The notes under the pieces: model-generated
What the model was told of the DNA's origin: nothing
Seen by the model: the letters and a program-made list of their open reading frames with translations, nothing else
The model's database searches: none
Translations under genes and position numbers: made by a program
Part shown: in pieces, positions 32,701-43,327 of the stretch
How positions within the stretch are numbered: the stretch's first letter is position 1
Layout of the letters: each line of letters starts with the position of its first letter
NCBI GenBank assembly: GCA_030374805.1
Contig: JARGSG010000006.1
Location: 744,001-808,000, forward strand
DNA: 64,000 nt
DNA from: Gracilaria gracilis
Taxonomy: Eukaryota; Rhodophyta; Florideophyceae; Gracilariales; Gracilariaceae
Reading direction: 5' to 3'

Positions 32701-34547
32701 TTCCCATTACTCCAGAAGAACTGGTAAGAGAGCAGTTCGGATACCCCTTTTGTGTAGGGATACGCGCCCGTCTTAACGGTGGTGAAGTACTCTCTTTCGA
32801 GGTGAACGACCGAAGATACCTCGTGAGCACAGTTGAGGCAAACCCACCAGTCATGGTTCCTCATTCCCTGCAGTCGCGGGTGTTGCATATAACGCATTAC
32901 CCGAAGATCGGTGGTCACGTCGGTGGCCGGAAGCTTTATCTCACCCTGAGAAGGGACTTCTACTGGCCCGCAATGGCGGTGGATTGCTACACCACGGTAC
33001 GCTTCTGTACGGAGTGTGCAAAGAACCGAGTTAAACTTCGGAAGAACAGCAAGGCGCTGAAGCTTTACCTAGCCAGGGCACCGCTCCAGATTGTCGCGAT
33101 CGACATTCTCGCACCACTCCTTACAACGAGGCGGGGCAACAGGATTTTACTTGTCATCACCGACCGCTTCTCGAAGCTGGTTCGGACAGTCTCTCTTCGG
33201 AGGATATCCGCTTTCACGGTGGCTAACGCGTTCGCTACCCATTGGGTATTCGCGTATCGACTTCCAGTGGAGTTGTTATCTGACAACGGAAAGCAGTTTG
33301 AGTCCAGGTTCTTCCAGGATGTGTGTCGCATCCTGGATGTAAAGAACCTGTTCACAACTACCTATCACCCCCAATTTAATGAGCAAGTCGAACGGTTTAA
33401 CGGGACAATGCTCGCATCTCTGCGTTCGTACGTTGCTGACCACCTAAAGACTTGGAACCTGTACACTGATGCGATTAACTTCGCCTACAACACTCAGGCT
33501 CACCGCACTTCCGGGGTATCGCCATTCGAATTGGTACTATCCCGTTCGCCCCCGCCTGTGGCGTTGGAACCGCAAGCTACGCTTTAAACTTTCCCATCCG
33601 TGGGCGACTACCGTAACAATTGGAAACATTGGTTACCCAAGTTGGTTCCCGCTGCGCGGAAGTCAATGGAACGTGCCCAGGCCGCTTACAATCGTGATTT
33701 TGACAACCGCTTACGGCGTCCTGACACTCCGCCAATTGCGGTTGGTAACTACATCTATATACGGAAAGAGTACTATAACCCGGAACGGGAAAGGCATTAA
33801 CAGCTCTCGCCAGTGGCGGACGGCCCCTTCAGGGTGATCTCTACAACTACCGACACTGTCGTGGTGAAAATGGGCGATACGCACGAGCGGCTATTCCGCG
33901 ATCGCGTTGTTCTGGCCCCTCCACCCTCGTCTGAGGTAGTATTAGACAGTACTCTCGTTTCTACCGGTACAGCAACACCGGACAATCCGGGAACATCAGT
34001 GGTCGAACGACCTTCAGTTCCACCACACCCCACCCGGGGCCTCCCAGATATTCCGATGTTATCGGAAACGCCGGCACAGCCGGGACACTCAGGCGTACAC
34101 GGCCTGATGCCTTCTTCTTATACCGCCCATGTTCGGATTATCACCCGCCAGGCGGGACCTCCAACGCACCCCCCCGTTGCTCCGTTTAAGGAGGGGGAGG
34201 GAAACACCTGCTCCGATGGAGAGCTTTTGCAGTCGCGACGGAATTCACGCCGTGAAGCACGGGAAGGTGTTGCAGGATCGCTGCCGCTCTTGCGGAACGA
34301 CAGCCGATCTGCAGTGCCAAGCCTCTCTCAGGGTGTGTCGTCCTCGAACGTCGACGAACCCTCCGTGGAGGCAGTTGAATCTGCATCGCAGTTGCCGCAG
34401 CACGCAGAGAACACCACTCCTTCGGGGCACGTTCGTAAGCACCTGTCAGTGACGCCTTCCAGCCAAGAGAATGCTGCGGCAGAGGAACCCAGCATGCGAA
34501 TGCAACACCTCGTGGCGAGGGAACTACTCCAGTCAAGGGCGATGTGA
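32701..34547 (+). pseudogene. pol: Element B integrase and GPY/F module
   Basis: 32802-33587 encodes the HHCC zinc finger (HITHYPKIGGHVGGRKLY ... CTECAKN) and the DDE core: VAIDILAP, ELLSDNGKQF and NEQVERFN. A TAA at 33585-33587 cuts the chain. The continuation, read from 33600 (GDYRNNWKHWLPKLVPAARKSMERAQ, IRKEYYNPERERH), meets TAA at 33798-33800, after which LSPVADGPFRVI, the GPY/F-like motif, runs on in a frame open to 34547. The layout matches element A at 334-1506 closely, with similar tail motifs (KEGEG here, KEGED there). Confidence 0.85.
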
Positions 34548-35736
34548 GTACGCGCATCACGCGGACTTCGCACCGTGATACATGGGACTCGACTGTACAG
34601 TCGACGCCGCAAGCGCGGAACGACAACCGTCCTGTTTCACCAAGCCCCATAAAGAGTGTGCCTGCATCACCCCTCGTTGAGGATTCCCCCGCTGAAGCTG
34701 TTACTCCCGTGCTCTCATTGCCACAGAATGCGGAGCGCAGCCCCGAAGAGGAGCCAGTGACGCTGGGCGCAAAAGTCAACACCCCACTGGGGAACGTTCA
34801 GACGAAGCCGTCAATAGCGCCCTACAGCTGGGAGGACGCTGCAACGAGAAGCCCGACCGTTGTCAACGGAACACCTCAGCGCGAGGGAAGACCACCAATG
34901 CAGGGCAAGGCGCGCTTGCGCAGTCGCACTCTGAGCGTCTTGGTAGAACCTGGCACCGCCAGCACGACACCGGCCGCTCCGGAGTTGGCACCCGTCTACC
35001 ACGGCACAATACGTCCGACCAAGTCAAAACTCCCCAAGTAGTGGGCACAGAGCCGGCTGTACACGCCCCACACGGGAAGAGTGCTGTACACGCCCCGCAC
35101 GGGACCAGCACAGCACACGCCGGCTTACCGGAAATAGCCACCGCACGCGGGGTGCCAAGTCGGCAGGGCATGGCGCAGCCGTTGAAGGGTCCACGCGCCA
35201 GGGAGGCGGATCGGACTAAAGCAAATTGCAGCCAACCGTTGTTGGAGTTACGTGCCCGTACAAGGGAGGACGCGCCACATGCGTCCCTTCCCGCTAAGCG
35301 CGGAGCACCCCCGCCAGAAGATACGACGACAACGTCATCGCCAAGGCGCATCGACCCACGCAGACTCACGATACGGGAGGACTACCACGCAAGTGGGAGA
35401 GCAACACCCCGTAGGGACGGCACCGATACCACCTTGGTGGGCCCCGACACCCTGTTGAGGGACATTTTCCCCCATGAAGGGACCGCTCCACGCAAAGTGA
35501 CGACACCACGGCGAGACCGGGAAGTGTACGTGCAGGAGTACGTCGTCGATTCTGTAATCGGGCATTTCTACGACGGGAATGGCGACCTGCTCTATCGCGT
35601 CCGTTGGTACGGCTATGGCCCCGAAGGGAATACAGAGGAACCGATCGAACACCTCCCCCGATCACGGGTCGTACAGTTTCACCGGCGCGCCGGCACCGCA
35701 CTACCAGGCACGCTGGAAAGAGCCCAAGTGGGATAA
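34544..35736 (+). pseudogene. Element B linker and C-terminal chromodomain
   Basis: Two overlapping frames (34544-35041 and 35041-35736) give a Pro/Thr/Arg-rich linker with imperfect repeats (HAPHGKSAV, HAPHGTSTA, HAGLPE) and then a chromodomain: VYVQEYVVDSVIGHF, LLYRVRWYGYGPEGNTEEPIEHLPRS. Where element A has DTWEP, this copy has NTEEP, so the Trp usually found there is a Glu and the cage may be weakened. The end (RAQVG) matches element A. The linker is poorly conserved between the two elements. Confidence 0.7.
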
Positions 35737-35883
35737 TTGGTAACCGTCTAAGACGGGAGAGAAGAAGGAAGACCGAATAGAAGTGGAATTGAAGAAGGAC
35801 CGTCAAGGACGGGAAGTTTACTTTGTGTTCATCATGTTTTCATGGAAAAGCCGGTCGGACCGGAAGACAGCCCGAGACGGGCA

Positions 35884-37755
35884 TTAGTGGTTCGAGCCGC
35901 TACCCCCACTAGGTGGAGCACCCCCGCCGAGGCGGTTCGCCAAGGCATCCGCCATTTCGACGACATCACCTGAAGCTTCGGTAGCGCTGAGGCCTGCACC
36001 ACGCAGGAAGTGGGCTATGGTCTCGTGCTCATTCAGCGGCCCAGAACTGGGATTGCCTGATCCGGCGCTCGCCGAAGGCGAAGGAGGACCATCCCCTTGT
36101 TCCGTCGTCACCGCCGCAGCGGACTACCCCGTATTGGGATCAGCTGGAGTGTTCGAACCCAGCTCCGCCGGAGCGTCGTCAATTTGGTTGTCATTCTCGA
36201 CCGCGTCGGCTTCGTCACCGTCGTCTTCGACCGTCTCGCCCGATGCATCGTGGTCGTTATCCACCATTGGATCTCTCCCGCTGTATGCGTGATAATAATC
36301 GTCCGAGTCGACATATTCTCGCGGGTGGTCGCTGAAGATTTCACGCGGGGCAGCCCAGGATTCTTCCGCTTCTTTGCGGCTGATTTCCCGGTAGTCCCAT
36401 GGGTCAAAATATTCGAAGTCGCCCGCGAGCGGGGTATTGCCCCCGAGTCCGGGACCGGAACCGCCAGTACCACCGTCTCGACGGCCATTTTGTTCGATGG
36501 GAACCTCGCCCCACCGAACGTTCTCGATGTAATCGAGTAGCCCCAACATTTGTTTCTCGTCGGCAGTGTCCCCGAGAGGGATTCGAAATTCCAGGCTACG
36601 GATGGCCGCCCGTACGCAGGGTTGTAAGTACCAAAGCCGATACTGGTCGTAGGCCTCGGTGAGGATGTATGCCCGCGAAGCGGGTAGCCCACTCCGTCAC
36701 CACAACCAACCATAGCCCCGACCGGGGATCCGTGAGGAGAAACGACCCCATATAGGTGAAGACCGGAGGCAGTTTAACATAACACCCCCGGCACGCCTTC
36801 AGGGAGGACCATCACTCTGGGAGTCGGACGTACCGACCACGTCGGTGAGATGCAGCGATGCGCTTTACCTCCACGTTCTGGTATGGAACGAAGAACTCGA
36901 ATCGGGAGCGCCAACGCCGTTCGTAACGGATGAAGTTCTGAAGGAAGTTCGACCAGGATGCGCGGAGAAGGTAGCAGAACTCAGTCCGAAATATCGGTCG
37001 CTCCCAGCACATGGCTGCCTGCCGCGCTGCGGGAAAGTTCCTCCATGCGAAGGTTCCTAACCCCGCGAGGCGGTCGCAGTACGTCATCGCCCCGCGTGTG
37101 CGGTAAAACACGACATCAAACTCGTACCCAGCGGGGATGGGAAGCTCGAATGGAGCCCCGCGAAGCCGTTGGTAACCGAGCATGACGAGCGCCGCGTGTG
37201 CGCTCGCCACCGATTGTCTGCCGTCCCGACGGATGTGATGGGTAGGAATCGCTATGCGGTTCCTCCAATCCCACGACCCCATGACGTCGGCGGGTAGGTC
37301 CCCCGGAAGGGTGTTGGTCGCATCAGCGTACGACATTACCAATGCCTCATTGAGGACTGCCAATTGATGATACTAGGGCGCGTGCCTCAACTTGAGAGCG
37401 TGTGACCGATTGTTCGGATTCAGCTCCACCAGGGTATCGTAATGCGACCAGACGCGCACTGGCATGCCGGCTGGTATGACTCCCACCATCGGGTGAGGGG
37501 CTTGCAGGCCTGCCCCCGCAACGGGTTGGTTAGATGGCTGAGCCGTGGGCTGTCTCGTCGGAAGCGCCCTTGCTTGCGCAGGTTGGTTGCCGCCTTTCGG
37601 AAGTTGTTGGTTGGTGAGGCTCGTGGAACGAGTTGTCGGAGGGATTCGCCTTGTGTAGGAGTATGCGCTGCGTAGGCAGGTGTGGTGTGCTCTGCGTCGA
37701 AAAGAACTGCCGGCGAGCCAGAGGAGGGCGTCTCTTTATAGTCTTGGTCCCCCAT
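35884..37755 (-). pseudogene. Antisense accessory gene of gypsy element B (frameshifted)
   Basis: From ATG 37755 (MGDQDYKETPSS) the minus strand gives a Ser/Pro/Thr-rich N-terminus (to 37420). In another frame 37363-36812 carries FRTEFCYLLRASWSNFLQNFIRYERRWRSRFEFFVPYQNVEVKRI. Past a stop comes RGCYVKLPPVFTYMGS..LTDPRSGLW (about 36780-36700), then 36549-36124 with FEYFDPWDYREIS and an acidic tail, and 36111-35884 with FLRGAGLSATEASGDVVEMADALANRLGG. The first three blocks match element A's antisense frame in sequence and order. The three frames imply at least two indels. The function is unknown. It sits wholly between the chromodomain end and the polypurine tract, so a promoter would have to lie in or near the 3' LTR on the opposite strand. 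Confidence 0.65.
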
Positions 37756-37789
37756 CGCGTCGCTCGCAAAAAGCGTCGCGCTTTCGGCT

Positions 37790-37800
37790 AAGGAGGGGGA
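37790..37800 (+). other. Polypurine tract of element B
   Basis: AAGGAGGGGGA is two bases before TG at 37803, the presumed LTR start. It is almost identical to the tract of element A at 4955-4967. Confidence 0.65.
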
Positions 37801-37802
37801 TA

Positions 37803-38571
37803 TGAAGTGCAACGCCCTCCTTGAGGGATTTCTGCGACTTAGTTATTTTCCGACATGTCGGCTGGGTTAATTATGACTACAGACGATGGCCACGTTGGTG
37901 GATGGAACACGTAGGACAAGACAGAGTCCACGAGGTTGGCACAGCATTGCTGGTAGTTCTGCACACTTTATGGGAGTATTCTAGATTATTATAGTATTTG
38001 CCGTACATTACGGGAGGTTAGTTACACATTACATAGTGTCGGGGCAACTGGGCCGCGCCAATAAGTAAATCTCCCCAACCAGGGTTGGTTATAGACTCTT
38101 CGCCTTCGGCGGTATTCAACTCCTTCTCGGAGGGATATCCCGTAGCATACGGACCGTCTATCCGCCCTGCGTCAACCAAACGAACCCAATTGTGGGAGAA
38201 TTACATCGCTATTTGTCGCGTTCGCCTTGTATAAAGATTTGCCCGGCTTTGCCGTCTCTCTCTCCGTCACTCTCGTGACTTCCTTTTTCTATTCTTTCTT
38301 TTTTCGGGTTGTTCTCGGCAACCCGCGGCTCGTGCTGACACCTGTTTACACTTGCCACCCCTGTGAAACACCGCCTCATCTGAGGATACGCACGCACCGT
38401 TTACATGGATTCCAGCTTCTGGTTTACCTTCCTACATCTGGCGTGAAGGATGGCCTCGGTCTTACAAACAGATTCCGTCGTGTCATCCCTGAAAGGGCTT
38501 TGCCACTGTGCTGCCTCTCCTGAAAAAGATCCCGAACGTCTTCGTAGTTCTTTTTCTATTGGGGCATTGCA
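37803..38571 (+). repeat. 3' LTR of element B
   Basis: It starts TGAAGTGCAACGCC after the purine tract and ends ATTGCA at 38566-38571, so it has TG...CA ends and 769 bp. From about 37883 onward it matches the 5' LTR (9457-10146). Both contain an identical segment (ggtattcaactccttctcgg and onward) and a pyrimidine-rich stretch (38270-38305) of slightly different length. Confidence 0.85.
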
Positions 38572-39807
38572 ATACAAAACTTACAACTCGTAAATTATAT
38601 TTTGTGTTTTAAAACGCATAAATGTTACAGAAATGGTGTTTTTGAGGATATTAAAACAGTATAATTGTTGTACTAACATCAAATATTTTTGTATTTATGA
38701 ATAGTAATAAAAAAGGAAACAAACTTGTATGGGGGTTCTTTTTTTGACAGCCGCTAACTTCGAAATTTATACAGCTGACATTTAATCTTAACTCGTTGTT
38801 TAAAATGGTTTTAACAAAACGGTGGGAGAAAACTTTTGTCTTGTCAGCGAGTATTATAAGTGAATAACTTGCAGTTTACATCAAAGTCACGTTTTTGCTT
38901 TAAACTTTTGCATTATTGGTTGTGGGATAGCAAGCTTTGCTGGACTTTATTTTCAAAACTCAGCAATAATCGTTTTTTCCCGGAGAAAAGTTTTATTATT
39001 GTGCTGCAGCAGTTCGCAAAAGAAATATTTTGAACTCGCGCGGTCAATCCCGACTTTGAGGTTTTTCCGCACGCTCCAGGGTGCAGTAGGTGGTTCCAGC
39101 TTTGATTTTTGCCAGGGAATAGTGTGAAATTCGAAAACGTCTTGACAACGCTGTTATAAAAGCGTGATTAGCAGGTTGGTTTTAATGAAATGCAAAAACA
39201 CCTCTACGTTCCAGCAATGACAGTTTAAATTACAAAGAAACGCGTGATATAGTTCCGGGCAAATTACTGAAAAAATTTGTAAGTTGTAGGTAATGTTAGT
39301 TGCGTAATGTAAGTTGCGTAGGTTCAATATATTTCAAAAAAATCCAATCTGTACTCTTTATCTCAAAGTAGGCGGTCATAGATCTTCACTCTTTGATGTA
39401 AAGAATATGAAATTCATTTGTGCAAAAGTAAACGAATAAATAGAATGTTTTTCTATGGCAGATCAAAGACCTTGATATTGTCGGAGCCCAGAGTTAAAAC
39501 TACAGTTGTCATTATGAAGTCAAAAATGTGGTATTCTGTCAAATTGAGCTAATGTGCAGGTTTTTGCATAGCTTTATCCTCTTTTCTAGTCGTTTTTGGA
39601 ACAAAAGAAGAGGTACATATGGAAGACCACTATAATGTCAAACCATTTATTCGTCTATAGTTTTGCAGTTGTTTTGCAGCTTAGAGCTCATAGTTCTACA
39701 CCTCGATAGAATATGGCGACTACTTTGTATACTTCAGCGCCTACTTTGAACACAACGTTATTATATTGTAGGTATATTAACGTTGTCATACAGTAAGTTT
39801 CAGAAAG
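38572..39807. other. AT-rich intergenic region
   Basis: This 1.2-kb stretch is AT-rich compared with the retroelement before it. There are no ORFs of note, no RNA gene and no repeat boundary that I can see. The base composition break at 38571 supports the LTR end there. Confidence 0.4.
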
Positions 39808-40164
39808 ATGTCGACAAAAGAAAAAACTTTCGTGAATGTTGATCACATGTCTGTGTACAAGGGTATATCTTTTGACTCCCTTTGTATTTGTTCATGTTGC
39901 ACGTGCCTTAATTACTTGAATATAAGTTTTGTTCTAATTTTCGATATAGGCGAATTTCCCGCTATTCCCAGCAAAGCTCGCGTGCGCAGTGTCCACGTCA
40001 CGCACCTGGACACTGTGATGTGCTGGCCACCCAAGTGCGGAAACCTCTCTTCCAAGGGGAAAACAAGCTCTGAAGTTCTTTCCGAACCGAGCAAAGACTT
40101 GTTCCAATCGTTTTGCATGCGCGCCGAGTACACACTAACAGTAGAAAAATACTACCAACTCTGA
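39808..40164 (+). CDS. Small hypothetical protein, possibly with an 87-base intron
   Basis: The frame from ATG 39808 is open for 118 codons. A GT-AG pair (39863 to 39949) inside it would remove a Cys/Leu-rich stretch that looks non-coding, and join MSTKEKTFVNVDHMSVYKG to EFPAIPSKARVRSVHVTHLD in frame. The 87-base length is a multiple of three, so either form is open. The spliced protein would be 89 residues. I recognise no domain. Its mild basic character and the lack of homologous context leave this as a weak call. Confidence 0.3.
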   Translation: MSTKEKTFVNVDHMSVYKGISFDSLCICSCCTCLNYLNISFVLIFDIGEFPAIPSKARVRSVHVTHLDTVMCWPPKCGNLSSKGKTSSEVLSEPSKDLFQSFCMRAEYTLTVEKYYQL

Positions 40165-40463
40165 ATGGAAGTCTATAAAGAAGGACACTGCAAGAGATAC
40201 AGACACCCTTTCCCGCGTGGAAACATTCATCCTGTTGAAGGTCATGTTCAAGGCGCAAAGAAATAACACGTTATGGCTTAGCAGCTCTTTCGATCAGTCA
40301 AGCAGACAAACGCATCTGCAAAGTCAGTAGTCATATTTAAACAATAACAGCATACTTCTAAAGCAACAAAGCCCTATCTTCACCACTTTGTTTCCACAGC
40401 ATACCACAGAAGCACCCAATCCCAACATGCCCGCTATCCTAAATCAGACGTCCACCCCCACCG

Positions 40464-41090
40464 TCACCCCGTACTCCGCGGCACCCTCCACAAGGCATAC
40501 AACCGCGCGCAGTCCGCTTTCACCTCATCCACAGTCTGCACCACGCGGAATCCGCGTGCGAGATACACGTCCAAATCGGCCACATCACAGCATTCCACAT
40601 AAGCCGCGAGCCCCTGTGAATCGCACCACTGGAGCGCCTCAACGAGCTTCATCGTCTCAAACCGTTTCTGGCCACCATTCTTGCCCGACACAATACAAAG
40701 ATGCGCGTGTCGAACGTTCCCATTCACCACATCATCCGCCTGCTGTGCACTGGTCACCCTCGACATCATGGTGGCGCGGCTGAGGAAACGGCGTGTGTGA
40801 TGAAGCAGCCTTTGCCACTTACCTCCGTGCCCCGTCACCGCGATGTATTCGTCGCGCTCCGCGTCGTGCACGGCAGTGTGTAACTGCGTACCAGGTAGAT
40901 GCACGTGGTGCATCCCTCGACTGAACCACAGACACGAGTCGAGGAGCTCTTGACGCTTCTTGGTCTGCAGATACTCCACCACGGGGTCTTCCTCCTCTTC
41001 CAGTTCGGGCTCGGCGACGGGCGCCGGCCTGTCGGGCTTTCGCGCGGCAGGGCGGGGGCGCAGCGACTCTTCCTTGTGCACGGAGGTCAT
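40464..41090 (-). CDS. GNAT-like N-acetyltransferase family protein
   Basis: From ATG 41090 (MTSVHKEESLRPRP) the frame encodes 208 residues; the open frame extends further upstream, but that part is Ser/Pro/Arg-rich and unlikely to be coding. After an acidic segment (PELEEEEDPV) come RHAHLCIVSGKNGGQKRFETMKLVEALQWCDSQGL, AAYVECCDVADLDVYLARGFRVVQ and VDEVKADCARLYALWR. This matches the end of the GNAT fold: the acetyl-CoA loop region, helix, the strand AYVE..D and the Y-x2-R/H-GF motif. The usual Q-x2-G-x-G/A pyrophosphate loop is degenerate (NGGQKRF), so activity is uncertain. The substrate is unknown. Confidence 0.5.
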   Translation of the reverse strand: MTSVHKEESLRPRPAARKPDRPAPVAEPELEEEEDPVVEYLQTKKRQELLDSCLWFSRGMHHVHLPGTQLHTAVHDAERDEYIAVTGHGGKWQRLLHHTRRFLSRATMMSRVTSAQQADDVVNGNVRHAHLCIVSGKNGGQKRFETMKLVEALQWCDSQGLAAYVECCDVADLDVYLARGFRVVQTVDEVKADCARLYALWRVPRSTG

Positions 41091-43327
41091 GGTCGGGCTT
41101 GCTTGTCGGCTCGGGGCTGTGTGTGTTGTGTACGGAGTGAGGCTTGGGCGCGGCGACGACTGGTGAAAGCATGGTGACGATGACGGTGCGGCGCGGCGGG
41201 GGTTGGAAGTGCGGGCGGCTTTGTACTTGGCGTGGAACGCACGGCGTGGAGCTTGACACGACAGTGGGTGGGGCAGGCCGCCCACTGCGGATGCCGACAG
41301 GCATGGATGACGGTGGTGGCAACATTTACTTGGGTGGCGCGCGCCTCCATGTTGGAAAGGAGGTCAAGTACCGAGCACTTGCGCATACATATACGAATAT
41401 TTACATTGTTGGACTCATTTATGGAAAGTGGCGTTTCTTTTGCAAATGTGTCGTTTCTCTTTCGCTTGGCTCCGTTTTCATCCAGATATCTATTTTCAAG
41501 CATATGCAACATAACATGTTATATATCATACAAGTCTTTCAATATATTATATATTATGCAAGTTGTGTTTGGTCTTAGTGTACCACACTGTTTCCGAAAG
41601 ACTGCCATGGCGTATACCCATCTTTCACGAGCATGAAGTGGCTGGGGAATCATCTCCTCTATTGCATGCGAGCTGCTTACGGATGATTGGAATGTTTTGT
41701 CAAACCTCCTGCATTCTAAACGTCCTGTGACAACCTTTGAGAACGTCCACAACTCCTCTACTTGTCTTGAATTTGGGTGGATGCGTCGGACGCAACGAAG
41801 TCTCGGGAACTGCCTTGCTCGCACCTCCGACATTGAGACTCTCAAGCTACCTCATGTTTGAGATATAACAGAACGGCAGAGAGAACCTGTATGACAATTT
41901 GTTCTTTAAACTGAGTTATACCTAAAACTGACATTTGTTCCTGTGTAATTGTTCGCACAGTTTAGAGCATTTCCTCAATATTCGAATATCGGAATTTTTC
42001 CAATTTTGGAAAACCGCTATCCTATGTTTCGAATTAATTAGTTTGGCGCAATTTTCGAAAACGTCAGAAAAACGAAGAAGCCCGGGGCATACGGGGCATA
42101 CACGTTGGCTTCAATTCCGCCACCGTGCTCCTCCGTGCAAAGTTGTACATGTACAGCTGTGTGCCCTATGTGTACCGTTGGTACCAACGGTAACAGCCCT
42201 TCGCGGTAAAACGTTCAGGGAATTCTCCACGCTGCTACGACTCTGTTCAACATGTTCTGCCGCATCGCCAATGCTTCCGCCCCTGACAACGAGGAAAGCC
42301 ATTGTTGCTATATGGGCGGAACGAGTGGTTGGAGTCAACAGATGTGGCAACAGCGAAGCAACGTCACGTACTAACAGGCTAACTGCCTCTGACTCCGTTC
42401 CTTGTGTTTGAGGGCCAGTCGTATTCTGATGCTTCTCCACATTTCCATTACTCGGCACAGTTCCGTAGATCTTTGAATTCGTGGAAAGTGAGGATTTTGG
42501 TTAGAGAGCAACGGAACGGCCTCATGTTGTTCGCTTCAACCGTTGGTTTCCTAGAAAATGTCGAAGCTAGATTGCCAAACCTTTTGGTTTGTAAGCAAGC
42601 CGTATCTTTTCTCTTAGAGGCAGCCGAAGCTGATGCACGTCCGAAAGGAAGGTTCCATCCCATTATCACACAAACTGCTTCTTCTCTTCAGAGCACTGCA
42701 ACGTTAGCAATCAACAGCACCCATAACCTCGTTACATCACTCAGCTCTTCTGACACCATATTTTATCTCTTATTTACTCAACAATTTATGCTCTGAAGAG
42801 GTTTATATCTCGTCGTCAAGGCTGCCTTTAGAACTTATTGTCTTAGATTTTCCCATGTGGTTCTCTTTCGAGAAGTTCAGAGCTCGAAATACAACATTTT
42901 GGGCTTCTTTGAAATCTTTTTGCCCTCGACCAATAAATGTTTAACCTAGTAATTCCACTCACTCAGAAGCAAAAGTAGCTGAATTGACAGTATGAATTAA
43001 ATCTTGGATTTATTCTCTTAACAAACTCATATCATATAGTCTATACATGTCCTTGTATCAAATTCTCAACTAACCCAAGAGAAGTTCTGCAGCACTTTCT
43101 CATACTGAGAACTTCTAAAATGAGGCAATCAGACTCTTTTGACAGCCCGATTGCTGTGTAGGAAAACCCTTTGCAAGTCATACAAGTTCTGGAGATTTAG
43201 TCCGCAGACTTTGGTCACTGCTGCACCATTATATGCCCCAATATATAAATGAAACCTTCTTCTCCGGGCATCTTCATCGATGTAACAAGACTTAGTTTTC
43301 TGGTTTGCTCTTCTGAGTTGCTTTGAT
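41091..43327. other. Intergenic region with possible transposon crumbs
   Basis: It is mostly without coding. On the minus strand 42458-42111 and 42669-42448 are modest frames; SAHIATMAFLVVRGGSIGDAAEHVEQSRSSVENSL has helix-turn-helix character, as in some Harbinger-like or other transposase N-termini, but this is too little to name. 42790-43320 is AT-rich and should contain the promoter of the kinase gene. Confidence 0.3.

Larger units (their letters stand above)
9457..38571 (+). mobile_element. Ty3/gypsy chromovirus-type retrotransposon B, interrupted by a 17.7-kb transposon
   Basis: Two direct repeats, 9457-10146 and about 37883-38571, match closely by eye and enclose gag, protease, RT, RNase H, integrase, chromodomain, an antisense frame and a polypurine tract, in the standard Ty3/gypsy order. 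Subtracting the insert 12709-30397 and one copy of its target duplication leaves an element of about 11.4 kb. By eye the LTRs differ at about one base in ten in their first 240 bases and less later, so the insertion is old. Many stops and shifts in pol agree. No target duplication of the retroelement was identified with confidence. Confidence 0.85.

Noticed and set aside
40388-40783. Plus-strand Pro/Ser/His-rich ORF
   Set aside because: It is the shadow of the GNAT-like gene on the minus strand.
42111-42669. Harbinger-like transposase remnant
   Set aside because: Only a helix-turn-helix-like stretch is visible, with no catalytic motif or terminal repeats, so it is mentioned only as a possible crumb.
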